Assembly: GCF_013304825.1 (NCBI RefSeq)
Contig: NZ_JAAWUO010000008.1
Coordinates: 84,241 to 148,240, forward strand
Length of the DNA: 64,000 nt
DNA from: Blautia schinkii
Lineage (GTDB): Bacteria > Bacillota > Clostridia > Lachnospirales > Lachnospiraceae
Direction of reading: 5' to 3'
The notes under the pieces are model-generated. The model worked only from the letters and a program-made list of their open reading frames with translations. It searched no databases and had not been told where the DNA came from. Positions within the stretch are counted from its first letter, which is position 1, and every line of letters begins with the position of its first letter. Of the stretch, positions 8,537 to 15,428 are shown one piece after another. Position numbers and translations under genes: made by a program.

Positions 8537-8584
8537 AAACCTTACTGATTTTCAGAAGTAAAAAACTGAATATCGGTAAGGTTT
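8537..8584. terminator. Bidirectional terminator at the A/B junction
   Basis: A 19-bp nearly perfect stem (AAACCTTACTGATTTTCAG, 8537-8555, against 8566-8584) with a 10-nt loop, followed by TTTTCTTTTC. It lies 12 bases beyond the stop of the leftward HTH gene of element B and also ends element A, so it can stop transcripts from both sides. Confidence 0.8.
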
Positions 8585-8595
8585 TTTCTTTTCTC

Positions 8596-9120
8596 TTATT
8601 TTTCTTTTTTAGTCAATTCTTTTACGATGTAATCACTCAGTTCCTGAGATGGTACCTTGGCACATTTCTGGTAAGTATCCAGTTCCGGGTACTTATATCT
8701 CCATTCATCATATTCTTCCTTGCTGATTTCACCGTTTTCCAGTTTGTCAGCTTGTTCCATCCATGCACGAAGCATTTCATCGACAGAGGAGCCGGGAGCA
8801 GATATGGAAGAGTCAAGGCAGATATGAGGCTGCCCATCTACATTTCTTACTTTCAGACCATACATATCTTCCAGTGCAAATAGTGTATGCATCAGACCTA
8901 TGTGAGTATCAATATCTGGAACTGTTAAAGCATGAGTATTGACATCGAAGATCTGAGACATTTGTTTTACAAGATCGATTTTAGGAACTCTGGCTTCAGA
9001 TTCATACTGAGCCATGCGGACATCTGAGGTTTTTCCTTTGAATCCCAGTTGCTCTCCGAGTTGCTTTTGTGTCATGCCTTTGCGGTTGCGAAAAAATTTG
9101 ATACGTTGTCCGATTGCCAT
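8596..9120 (-). CDS. HTH (XRE/CI-like) regulator of element B
   Basis: A 174-residue protein from ATG 9120 (minus strand), seven bases after TAAGGAGG; longer in-frame starts lack a ribosome binding site. Residues 1-60 form an XRE helix-turn-helix (IKFFRNRKGMTQKQLGEQLG). The middle (HIGLMHTLFALEDMYGLKVR) and the tail (YKYPELDTYQKCAKVPSQEL) are shared with the element A regulator at the left edge of the window. Divergent from xis-int of element B, it is the likely repressor of that operon. No protease domain is visible, so induction by LexA-like self-cleavage is unlikely. Confidence 0.85.
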   Translation of the reverse strand: MAIGQRIKFFRNRKGMTQKQLGEQLGFKGKTSDVRMAQYESEARVPKIDLVKQMSQIFDVNTHALTVPDIDTHIGLMHTLFALEDMYGLKVRNVDGQPHICLDSSISAPGSSVDEMLRAWMEQADKLENGEISKEEYDEWRYKYPELDTYQKCAKVPSQELSDYIVKELTKKEK

Positions 9121-9239
9121 TTTTGTTTGCCTCCTTATAGTGGTCATTCGTGTTGCCATAATTAATTGTGAAGAAAATAAAACAATTCTGTTTAGATTCA
9201 GTATAGCATGAGCAATTTTAGATAGCAAGAAGAACTTAA

Positions 9240-9332
9240 ACAAAAAAATTTAATATTCTTATAAAACTGCTTGACTTAAATTAAAATGTTTAGTATCATG
9301 CAAATGTAACAACTTAAACAAATTACGTTAAG
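9240..9332. promoter_or_regulatory. Divergent control region of element B
   Basis: Rightward promoter TTGACT at 9271-9276, a 17-nt spacer, TATCAT at 9294-9299, with AAATGTTTAGT inside the spacer as in element A. A near-palindromic CTTAAACAAATTACGTTAAG lies at 9313-9332 just downstream, and another copy-like stretch (CTTAAACAAAAAAATTTAA) at about 9235-9253. The 9313 motif is matched at the right end of the element (22173-22192). Confidence 0.6.
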
Positions 9333-9352
9333 ATAGAGAGAGGAGATGCGAT

Positions 9353-9535
9353 GTGACGAACAGAACTTTTATGACAGTAGAAGAAGTAGCAGCGGAACTG
9401 GGAGTTTCCAAGTCTTATGCTTATAAGATTGTCAAACAATTAAATGATGAATTACAGAAGCTGGGTTATCTTACGGTAGCTGGCAGAGTAAACACCAATT
9501 ATTTCCGCAAAAAAGTATGTTACAGCGAAGTGTAA
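9353..9535 (+). CDS. xis: Excisionase-like protein, element B
   Basis: A 60-residue winged-helix protein (FMTVEEVAAELGVSKSYAYK, then LTVAGRVNTNYF) closely matching the excisionase-like gene at 950. It starts with GTG 9353, about eight bases after GAGGAG. It is followed after 17 bases by the integrase. Its role as recombination directionality factor is inferred from size, fold and position. Confidence 0.78.
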   Translation: MTNRTFMTVEEVAAELGVSKSYAYKIVKQLNDELQKLGYLTVAGRVNTNYFRKKVCYSEV

Positions 9536-9552
9536 GAGAGAGGAGAATTTGT

Positions 9553-10653
9553 ATGAGTATTTACAAAGATAATGTCACTGGGAAGTGGCGAGTGGTTTAT
9601 CGGTATACCGACTGGACAGGGAAAACGAAACAGACTTCAAAACGAGGATTTCCTACGAAGCGAGAAGCGCAGATGTGGGAACACGAACAAATGTTAAAGC
9701 ATGATGCAAAACTGGATATGACTTTCGCAAGTTTTTATGAAATCTATGTAGAAGATAAAAAGGAACGAATCCGGGATAACACATGGGGAACTAAGAATAA
9801 TATTGCCAGAACAAAAATTCTTCCATACTTTGGGGAGAGAAAGATTGCAGAAATTGAACCAAAAGATGTGATTGCATGGCAGAATCATTTGCTTGCATTT
9901 AAGAGAGCGAATGGAAAAGGGTATTCTGCTTCATATCTGCGGAAAATCCACAGCCAGTTAAGTGCCATTTTCAATCATGCAGTTGATTTTTATCATTTGC
10001 CTTCTAATCCGGCACAGAAAGCTGGAAATATAGCAATAGAGGAATATAAGGAAATGTTGTTCTGGACGAAAGAAGAGTATTTGAAATTTGCAGATGTGAT
10101 GATGGATAAACCAGTTTCTTACTACGCTTTTGAAATGCTTTACTGGTGTGGTATCCGTGAAGGAGAGTTGCTTGCCCTGACACCAGCGGATTTTGACTTT
10201 ACAACGCATACACTGCGAATTAACAAATCATATCAAAGATTAAACCGGGAAGATGTGATTACCCCACCAAAGACATTTAAAAGTAACAGATTTATCAAGA
10301 TGCCACAATTTATATGTGATGAGATGCAGGATTATATGGAAATGCTTTACGGTCTGAAGGAAGATGAAAGAATTTTCACAATTTCCAAATCTTATCTGCA
10401 TCATGAAATGAACAGAGGATCAAAAGTGTCTGGGGTGAAGCGAATCCGTGTGCATGATTTGAGACATTCCCATGTATCGTTATTGATCAATATGGGATTT
10501 ACGGTATTGGCAATCGCAGACCGAATGGGACATGAGAGCATTGATATCACTTACCGATATGCGCATCTGTTTCCAAGTGAGCAGACACAGATGGCAGAAC
10601 AGTTGGATATTGAAAGGATGGAAAAATTAAATGGAGAAAAATCTGGACAGTAA
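9553..10653 (+). CDS. int: Tyrosine integrase, element B
   Basis: A 366-residue integrase with an arm-binding domain (SKRGFPTKREAQMWE), core-binding domain and catalytic domain. GIREGELLAL, HDLRHSHVS, GHESIDITYRYAHLFP carry the Arg, His-x-x-Arg, His and Tyr residues. The start is ATG 9553, seven bases after AGGAG; an upstream in-frame ATG at 9517 overlaps xis and lacks a site. It is much closer in sequence to the element A integrase than to that of C, in line with the shared TGGCAAC repeats at the A and B right ends. The stop overlaps the next gene by 23 bases. Confidence 0.92.
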   Translation: MSIYKDNVTGKWRVVYRYTDWTGKTKQTSKRGFPTKREAQMWEHEQMLKHDAKLDMTFASFYEIYVEDKKERIRDNTWGTKNNIARTKILPYFGERKIAEIEPKDVIAWQNHLLAFKRANGKGYSASYLRKIHSQLSAIFNHAVDFYHLPSNPAQKAGNIAIEEYKEMLFWTKEEYLKFADVMMDKPVSYYAFEMLYWCGIREGELLALTPADFDFTTHTLRINKSYQRLNREDVITPPKTFKSNRFIKMPQFICDEMQDYMEMLYGLKEDERIFTISKSYLHHEMNRGSKVSGVKRIRVHDLRHSHVSLLINMGFTVLAIADRMGHESIDITYRYAHLFPSEQTQMAEQLDIERMEKLNGEKSGQ

Positions 10654-10954
10654 AGGAAGATGGAGAAACAAAATCGTAGCATTCCGGGTATCACCGGAAG
10701 AAGCAGAGCAGATTGATGCATGTGTCCGATTGTCAGGACTTAGCAAGCAGGACTATATCACAAAACGATTAACTGATCGGGAAATTGTGGTACAGGGAAA
10801 TCCAAGAGTGTATAAAGCATTGCGAAATCAGATGGCAGAGATTTATGAAGAATTGAAACATCTGGAAAAATGCAGTGAGGAAAGCGAAGAGTTGCTGAGT
10901 ACCCTGAGATTGGTCGCAGAGACATTGTATGGATTGAAAGGGGAAAATGAATGA
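10631..10954 (+). CDS. Ribbon-helix-helix mobilization accessory protein (MobC-like), element B
   Basis: A 107-residue homologue of the 2220 gene: KIVAFRVSPEEAEQIDACVR forms the ribbon-helix-helix, then a shared EIVVQGNPRVYKALRNQM segment and a C-terminal helix. It overlaps int by 23 bases and the ATPase by 4, a tightly coupled operon. It probably binds the element's own DNA (oriT or the inverted repeat after the ATPase). Confidence 0.65.
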   Translation: MEKNLDSKGRWRNKIVAFRVSPEEAEQIDACVRLSGLSKQDYITKRLTDREIVVQGNPRVYKALRNQMAEIYEELKHLEKCSEESEELLSTLRLVAETLYGLKGENE

Positions 10955-12105
10955 CAGCAAAAGAAAAAATGACTGCTCCGATTGCATCTGTTGGCGCAGA
11001 TGTGGAACAGTCATCAAGTAATAAATTAACCAACCAAAGTATAGCAGATTTGCCCGGTAAGGGCAATCTGCAAGCCACAAATAATGCGGAAAATACAGCA
11101 AAATCAGCAAATAAAAAGAATCTAGATGATCTGGAAACAGTTTCTATGATGGAATTATACGATACTGCATATCCACCAAAATTGCCGATTGTAGATGGAC
11201 TTCTGTATAACGGAACTTATCTGTTTGTTGGTTCGCCGAAAATTGGAAAATCATTCTTTATGGCACAGATCGGGTATCACATCAGTAAAGGACTTCCATT
11301 GTGGGGCTTTTCAGTCAGACAGGGAACGGTTCTGTATCTGGCATTGGAAGATGATTATGCAAGGTTGCAAAAGCGGTTATCACAGATGTTTGGAATGGAA
11401 GGCAGTGAGAATTTTTATTTCGCTACAAAATCAAAATCGCTCAATGACGGACTGGAAAAACAGCTTGTAACGTTTGTAACAGAGCATAAAGACGCAAGAT
11501 TGATTATCATTGATACTCTTCAGAAGGTTCGAGAGGTCGGTGGAGATAAATTCAGTTATGCCAGCGATTACGAGATTGTAACGAAGCTGAAAGCATTCAG
11601 TGATAAATATGGTATCTGTTTTCTGGTTGTGCATCATACAAGGAAAATGGAATCTTCAGATAGTTTTGATATGATTTCTGGCACAAATGGATTGCTTGGA
11701 GCTGCGGATGGAGCGTTCGTCATGCAGAAAGAAAAACGGACAGATAATAAGGCAGTTCTGGAAGTGGCAGGACGTGACCAGCAGGATCAGAAACTATGGT
11801 TGAACTTTAACCGGGAGAGATGTGTCTGGGAACTTACCAAGACAGAGACAGAACTTTGGAAAGAACCAGAAGATCCAGTGTTGGAAAAAATCAAAGAGTT
11901 TGTAACAGAAACTACGCCAGAGTGGGCAGGAACAGCAACAGAGCTTGTGGAAGTATTGCAGGTGGAAATGCAGCCGAACGCATTATCACGAAAATTAAAT
12001 GTCAGCCTTGAACGATTGATTCTGGAATATGGAATCCAGTATAAAGCGGAACGAGGACATGATGGAAGAAAGATCAGATTAGCCTTTGTTGGAAAACAAG
12101 TGTGA
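10951..12105 (+). CDS. AAA/RecA-fold ATPase, RepA-like, element B
   Basis: A 384-residue homologue of the 2545 ATPase. Walker A is GSPKIGKSF (near residue 93), LIIIDTLQKVRE is the Walker B strand, and VVHHTRK and DMISGTNGLLGAADGAFV follow. The C-terminal part is winged-helix-like. ATG 10951 overlaps the previous stop. The three-base gap to the iteron array at 12102-12183 means the gene end actually overlaps the first repeat. A hexameric helicase/initiator role is inferred from the fold and the conserved pairing with inverted repeats. Confidence 0.8.
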   Translation: MTAKEKMTAPIASVGADVEQSSSNKLTNQSIADLPGKGNLQATNNAENTAKSANKKNLDDLETVSMMELYDTAYPPKLPIVDGLLYNGTYLFVGSPKIGKSFFMAQIGYHISKGLPLWGFSVRQGTVLYLALEDDYARLQKRLSQMFGMEGSENFYFATKSKSLNDGLEKQLVTFVTEHKDARLIIIDTLQKVREVGGDKFSYASDYEIVTKLKAFSDKYGICFLVVHHTRKMESSDSFDMISGTNGLLGAADGAFVMQKEKRTDNKAVLEVAGRDQQDQKLWLNFNRERCVWELTKTETELWKEPEDPVLEKIKEFVTETTPEWAGTATELVEVLQVEMQPNALSRKLNVSLERLILEYGIQYKAERGHDGRKIRLAFVGKQV

Positions 12106-12183
12106 CGATATGTGACGGTTGTGACGGTATTTTATATAGCGTGTCAGTAGTGAAAATATCGTCACTATCGTCACGACCGTCAC
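12102..12183. repeat. Inverted iteron array GTGACG x3 / CGTCAC x3, element B
   Basis: The left arm has three GTGACGRT units at about 9-10 bp spacing (12102, 12112, 12121). The right arm has three inverted copies (ATCGTCAC, ATCGTCAC, ACCGTCAC) at about 12159-12183. A central A/T stretch separates them. This is the clearest of the three ATPase-linked repeats. Iterons of this kind are typical of replication initiator binding sites. It overlaps the ATPase stop codon. Confidence 0.75.
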
Positions 12184-12196
12184 GGAAAGGAGAAAC

Positions 12197-12439
12197 ATGG
12201 AAAGAAAATTACAGGTGCAGATACCAAAAGATTTATTACTGGCATTGTTCCAGTATCATCTTGCCGGGAATGAGGAATATCAACCGGAGATAGAAAAAGC
12301 ATTGATGGAAAAATTAGACAGTATGGTAAGACGTCAGTTATATACAGCATTCAAAACAGCACCAACCGAGGAAGAACGGGAAAAGGCAAGACAAGAGTAT
12401 TTGGATAAGTGTGGAATGCATGAGAACTTTCGTTGGTAA
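12197..12439 (+). CDS. Small conserved mobile-element protein (DUF6103-like)
   Basis: An 80-residue protein beginning MERKLQVQIPKDLLLALFQY, five bases after AAAGGAG. The tail (FKTAPTEEEREKARQEYLDK then FRW) is nearly the same as that of the element C gene at 26614. I recall this tail from a family named DUF6103, found beside MobA/MobL relaxases; the name is from memory. Rich in charged helix, no catalytic residues. Element A, which has a different relaxase, lacks it, so it probably belongs to the MobA/MobL transfer module. Confidence 0.65.
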   Translation: MERKLQVQIPKDLLLALFQYHLAGNEEYQPEIEKALMEKLDSMVRRQLYTAFKTAPTEEEREKARQEYLDKCGMHENFRW

Positions 12440-12613
12440 AGATTCTGCTTGATGACCTTATGACAGGAGCGTGCCACGCACCTGTAAATAGCAGACAAAG
12501 AGAAGGTTTGTAAGGTGTAGCCGGTAGTTGATTGGCGAAGAAAAAACTTTTCAAAAGGAGGCCCTGATTCAGGGCGTCCCTGCGGAAATGATAAATGAAG
12601 GGAGAATGACACC

Positions 12614-12841
12614 ATGAGAGAAGGAAGATTAGGTTACAACAGTTATAACAAAAGATATGGATTATTGTCCTCAGACTTATGGATTGATCCAGGATTTCAC
12701 TGCGGAGAATGTCTGGAAGTTCTAGTTGATAATCAGTGGGTAAAGACACGAATGGAAATGAATCTGGCGAGAGAATGGTATTTGGTTGGAACACCATATT
12801 GTGGAGATCTGGAGTATGTACGGGCAAGGATACAGGAATAA
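12614..12841 (+). CDS. Small conserved protein (DUF5348-like), element B
   Basis: A 75-residue protein, MREGRLGYNSYNKRYGLLSS at the start, with GGGAGAA upstream. The pattern of aromatic residues and a CGECLEVLVDNQWVKTRMEM strand region fits the DUF5348 family, small beta-rich proteins common in Firmicute mobile elements. Function unknown. It lies between the small DUF6103-like gene and the oriT-like block. Element C has an unrelated gene at the equivalent place (26924). Confidence 0.6.
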   Translation: MREGRLGYNSYNKRYGLLSSDLWIDPGFHCGECLEVLVDNQWVKTRMEMNLAREWYLVGTPYCGDLEYVRARIQE

Positions 12842-12979
12842 AGCAGACAGAAAGAGAAATAGCCGCTTGGTTGTTAGTGATAAAAAATAAGCCCGGATAC
12901 GGGCAGAAAAAAGAGGGCGGATACGCCCAAAATGAAAGGAAAAAGCCAAGTTGTGGTAGATGTAAGAAGCATCTCACAA

Positions 12980-13127
12980 AGCCCTCGGCGTTTGAGAGCG
13001 AAATACACCCATCGCACAAATCAAAGATTTGTACTCAGGATATTTCGCCCTGCCGGGAGCTATTGTAGCCGGAAACGGCAGTTAGTTCGTAAACGGATGC
13101 CGATGCATCCACTCACAAATGATATGG
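12980..13127. other. Candidate origin of transfer of element B
   Basis: A non-coding block conserved with 27205-27343 of element C, just before the MobA/MobL relaxase in both. Shared pieces include GCCCTCGGCG, GAGAGCGAAATACACCCATC, ATTTCGCCCTGCCGGGAGCT and GTTCGTAAAC. GCGAAATAC pairs with the later ATTTCGC and the outer CTCGGC with GCCGGGAG, giving a nested stem. Conservation of non-coding DNA next to a relaxase is the usual sign of oriT. Confidence 0.65.
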
Positions 13128-13158
13128 CAGAATTTATTTTGCCGAAGACAAGGAGGAA

Positions 13159-14700
13159 GTGCCTATCGGAAGAAATTCATTTATTCAAATGACAAAATTA
13201 AGCAATGTAAAAGGCAGGATCACTTATATATCCAGTCACGCAAAACAGGAAAATCTTTATGCAGTTTATGAAACCACAGAACGGAAATTTTGGAAGGAAC
13301 TTGCAAAATGTAATCAGGAAGAATTTGTAAAAAGTGGGACAGAAGGAAAATGTATTGAGGCAAGAGAATTGATTATTGCTTTACCAGAGAGTTTTACGGA
13401 ATATCAGCCGGATAGATTGCTACAACTTTTTACAAATCATTTTAAACAGAATTATGGAACAGAGTGTATTGCTGCTTTGCACCACAATAAAAGAAAGACC
13501 AATTATCACATTCATTTGATATTTGCAGAACGGAAACTACTGGATGAACCAATCATTAAGATTGCCAGCAGAAATATGTTTTATGATGAAAATGGAAAAC
13601 ATGTCCGAACCAAGAAAGAGATATTAGGAGAAGATGGCGAGATCCGAGAAGGCTGCAGTATTGTGAAGAAAGGAGAAGTCTATGAGAAGAAGCTGTTTAC
13701 AGCGAAAGAAGAACGCTTCAAGAGCAATTCGTTTCTGGATGAGGTAAAGCATTCCTATACAGATTTAATCAATATTTATGTGCAGGACGAAAGTCAGAAG
13801 TTGCAGGTATTTGAGCGTGGCAGTGTTTATCTTGCAACAAAGAAAATTGGAAAAAATAATCCGAAAGCACAGGAAATAGAAGCGGATAACCAAAAACGCC
13901 GGGAATGGAACAGAGCTGTTGATATGGCATTGATTAGTGGAGTGCCGGAACCGAAGATAATGGAAGTGAAGCGGAAAGAAATCACGGAGCCAATCAGGGA
14001 ATCCATTGCTCGGCGTGGAAACAGACCACGATTATTTTCCAGAGTTGTAACAGTGGCGGTCGAGGCATTGGAGTTTTTGATAGCAAGTGTGCTGTTTAAG
14101 AAGCCCAGGGAAGTGCCGGAGCAGACAAGTGTGGCACAGACAGAGCGAACGGAAGCCGAACACCAAGAGCATATTGCTGAAAATAGTATGGCAGCAGTTA
14201 AAGTAACAAAAGATGAAAAGTCAGAACCGGAACAACCCAAAATGACAAGGCTTGCATCAAAATATTCAAAACTTTTTAAGGTGAATAAAGAACTAGAAGA
14301 ACAAAATAGTGCAATTCAGAAGAAACAAAAACAGCTTTCTGCAAAAAAGAAAGAACTGTCAGAGGTAAAGGGATGGTTTAAAGGAAGAAAGAAAAAAGAA
14401 TTGCAGAATGAAATTGATGAATTGAAAAGTCAGATTAGAGATATGAAAGATTATCTTCCAAGGATTGTGCAGAAAATCGGATATAGAAGTGTACAGGAAT
14501 TTTTAAAAGATTTTAAGGCTTCTCAAATTGAGTATAGCCAGTATCGAACTGCAATAGAAAAATGGAAGAAAGAAACGGGCAAAGATCCAGTAGCACATGG
14601 TATTAGGGCGAAGCTGGCAGAAAAGAAACAGGAAATACAGAACGAACAGAAAAATAAACAGCATACCCGTAGTCAGAACAAAGATCGGGGAGTAAGATAG
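13159..14700 (+). CDS. MobA/MobL-family relaxase, element B
   Basis: About 513 residues. The relaxase domain (residues 1-230) contains AALHHNKRKTNYHIHLIFAE, with the HxH metal site (near residue 110-120). The tail is long coiled coil (about 370-480). It should nick oriT, probably in the block at 12980-13127. The apparent start is GTG 13159, only two bases after AGGAGG. The element C homologue has the same crowding, so the true initiation site is uncertain; a later ATG at 13189 in frame would remove the first conserved residues. Confidence 0.85.
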   Translation: MPIGRNSFIQMTKLSNVKGRITYISSHAKQENLYAVYETTERKFWKELAKCNQEEFVKSGTEGKCIEARELIIALPESFTEYQPDRLLQLFTNHFKQNYGTECIAALHHNKRKTNYHIHLIFAERKLLDEPIIKIASRNMFYDENGKHVRTKKEILGEDGEIREGCSIVKKGEVYEKKLFTAKEERFKSNSFLDEVKHSYTDLINIYVQDESQKLQVFERGSVYLATKKIGKNNPKAQEIEADNQKRREWNRAVDMALISGVPEPKIMEVKRKEITEPIRESIARRGNRPRLFSRVVTVAVEALEFLIASVLFKKPREVPEQTSVAQTERTEAEHQEHIAENSMAAVKVTKDEKSEPEQPKMTRLASKYSKLFKVNKELEEQNSAIQKKQKQLSAKKKELSEVKGWFKGRKKKELQNEIDELKSQIRDMKDYLPRIVQKIGYRSVQEFLKDFKASQIEYSQYRTAIEKWKKETGKDPVAHGIRAKLAEKKQEIQNEQKNKQHTRSQNKDRGVR

Positions 14701-14710
14701 GAGGACAATC

Positions 14711-15088
14711 ATGGAGAAACACATTATGGGAGAAAATGGAATCAGTTATACTTTAGGAGAGGACGGTCTGTATTATCCAGACCTGTACCTCCCGGAAGAG
14801 ACAGAGTATCCGATTGGAAAGTATGGAATGTTGAGAAAATCATACTTGAAAGAGCATCGGAAAGGATTATATCTGGAGTTGGTACTTTCTGGAAAGTTAA
14901 ATGAGCATCTACATCAGGTTGACGAGGAGTGTAATCAGATGATGGACAGACTGATGGAGCAGATGAAAGAAAAGCAGGGAGTGACAGAAGAATTGAAGAT
15001 GCAGAATCAGATGGCATGGGTTGGGAAAATGAATAATATCCGGGCTTGTGCGGAGGAGATTGTAGTAAAAAAGATTGTCTATGCGTAG
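14711..15088 (+). CDS. tnpV: TnpV family protein, element B
   Basis: A 125-residue TnpV homologue with AGGAGG eight bases upstream. It shares YPIGKYGMLRKSYLKEHRKG and the MAWVGKMNNIRACAEEIVV tail with the copies at 5221 and 28820. It ends the mobilization module of element B and is followed by a terminator and then the cargo. Confidence 0.83.
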   Translation: MEKHIMGENGISYTLGEDGLYYPDLYLPEETEYPIGKYGMLRKSYLKEHRKGLYLELVLSGKLNEHLHQVDEECNQMMDRLMEQMKEKQGVTEELKMQNQMAWVGKMNNIRACAEEIVVKKIVYA

Positions 15089-15094
15089 AGTGTA

Positions 15095-15117
15095 GGGCGG
15101 CTTTTTAGCTGCCCTTT
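15095..15117 (+). terminator. Terminator after tnpV of element B
   Basis: Stem GGGCGGCT / AGCTGCCC (15095-15102, 15107-15114) around TTTT, followed by TTTATC. It separates the mobilization operon from the defence-like cargo, which has its own promoter. Confidence 0.7.
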
Positions 15118-15177
15118 ATCATAAAAACACAGGAATGTAAAAATATCGAGAAAAGAACATGAGTTCGATAAAAAGGC

Positions 15178-15206
15178 TTGCAATTATTCAGATAAATGAA
15201 TATAAT
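15178..15206 (+). promoter_or_regulatory. Promoter of the element B cargo operon
   Basis: TTGCAA at 15178-15183, a 17-nt spacer, and a perfect TATAAT at 15201-15206, about 28 bases before the first cargo start codon. Confidence 0.75.
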
Positions 15207-15233
15207 GATGAGGAGAACTAACGGAGGATGAAT

Positions 15234-15428
15234 ATGGATTACTTAACAACAATGGAGATGTCAAAAGAGTGGGGGATTTCTTCAAGGAGAATTGCTGTTC
15301 TTTGCGAACAAAATCGTATAAATGGAGTTATAAAAAAAGGAAAAACATGGCTTATTCCGCAAGATTCTATAAAGCCTGCAGATGCTAGAAAAAATAATCA
15401 TGGTCAGCGAGGTGTATCAAAATGTTAA
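15234..15428 (+). CDS. Small helix-turn-helix protein heading the restriction-modification operon
   Basis: A 64-residue protein, MDYLTTMEMSKEWGISSRRI at the start, with an excisionase/MerR-like helix-turn-helix and a wing (IKKGKTWLIPQDS). ATG 15234 is preferred to 15228 because ACGGAGG then sits seven bases away. It overlaps the methyltransferase start by seven bases. Its position is that of a controller protein of restriction-modification operons, but the fold differs from the usual XRE-type C proteins. It may instead help DNA recognition. Confidence 0.65.
   Translation: MDYLTTMEMSKEWGISSRRIAVLCEQNRINGVIKKGKTWLIPQDSIKPADARKNNHGQRGVSKC

Noticed and set aside
12102..12183. GTGACG array as a CRISPR array
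   Set aside because: Units are 9-10 bp apart in two inverted groups, which fits iterons, not repeats with spacers.
12351..13019. 222-codon leftward frame across the small genes and oriT of element B
   Set aside because: It overlaps two conserved small genes and the conserved non-coding block. The translation has no recognisable feature.
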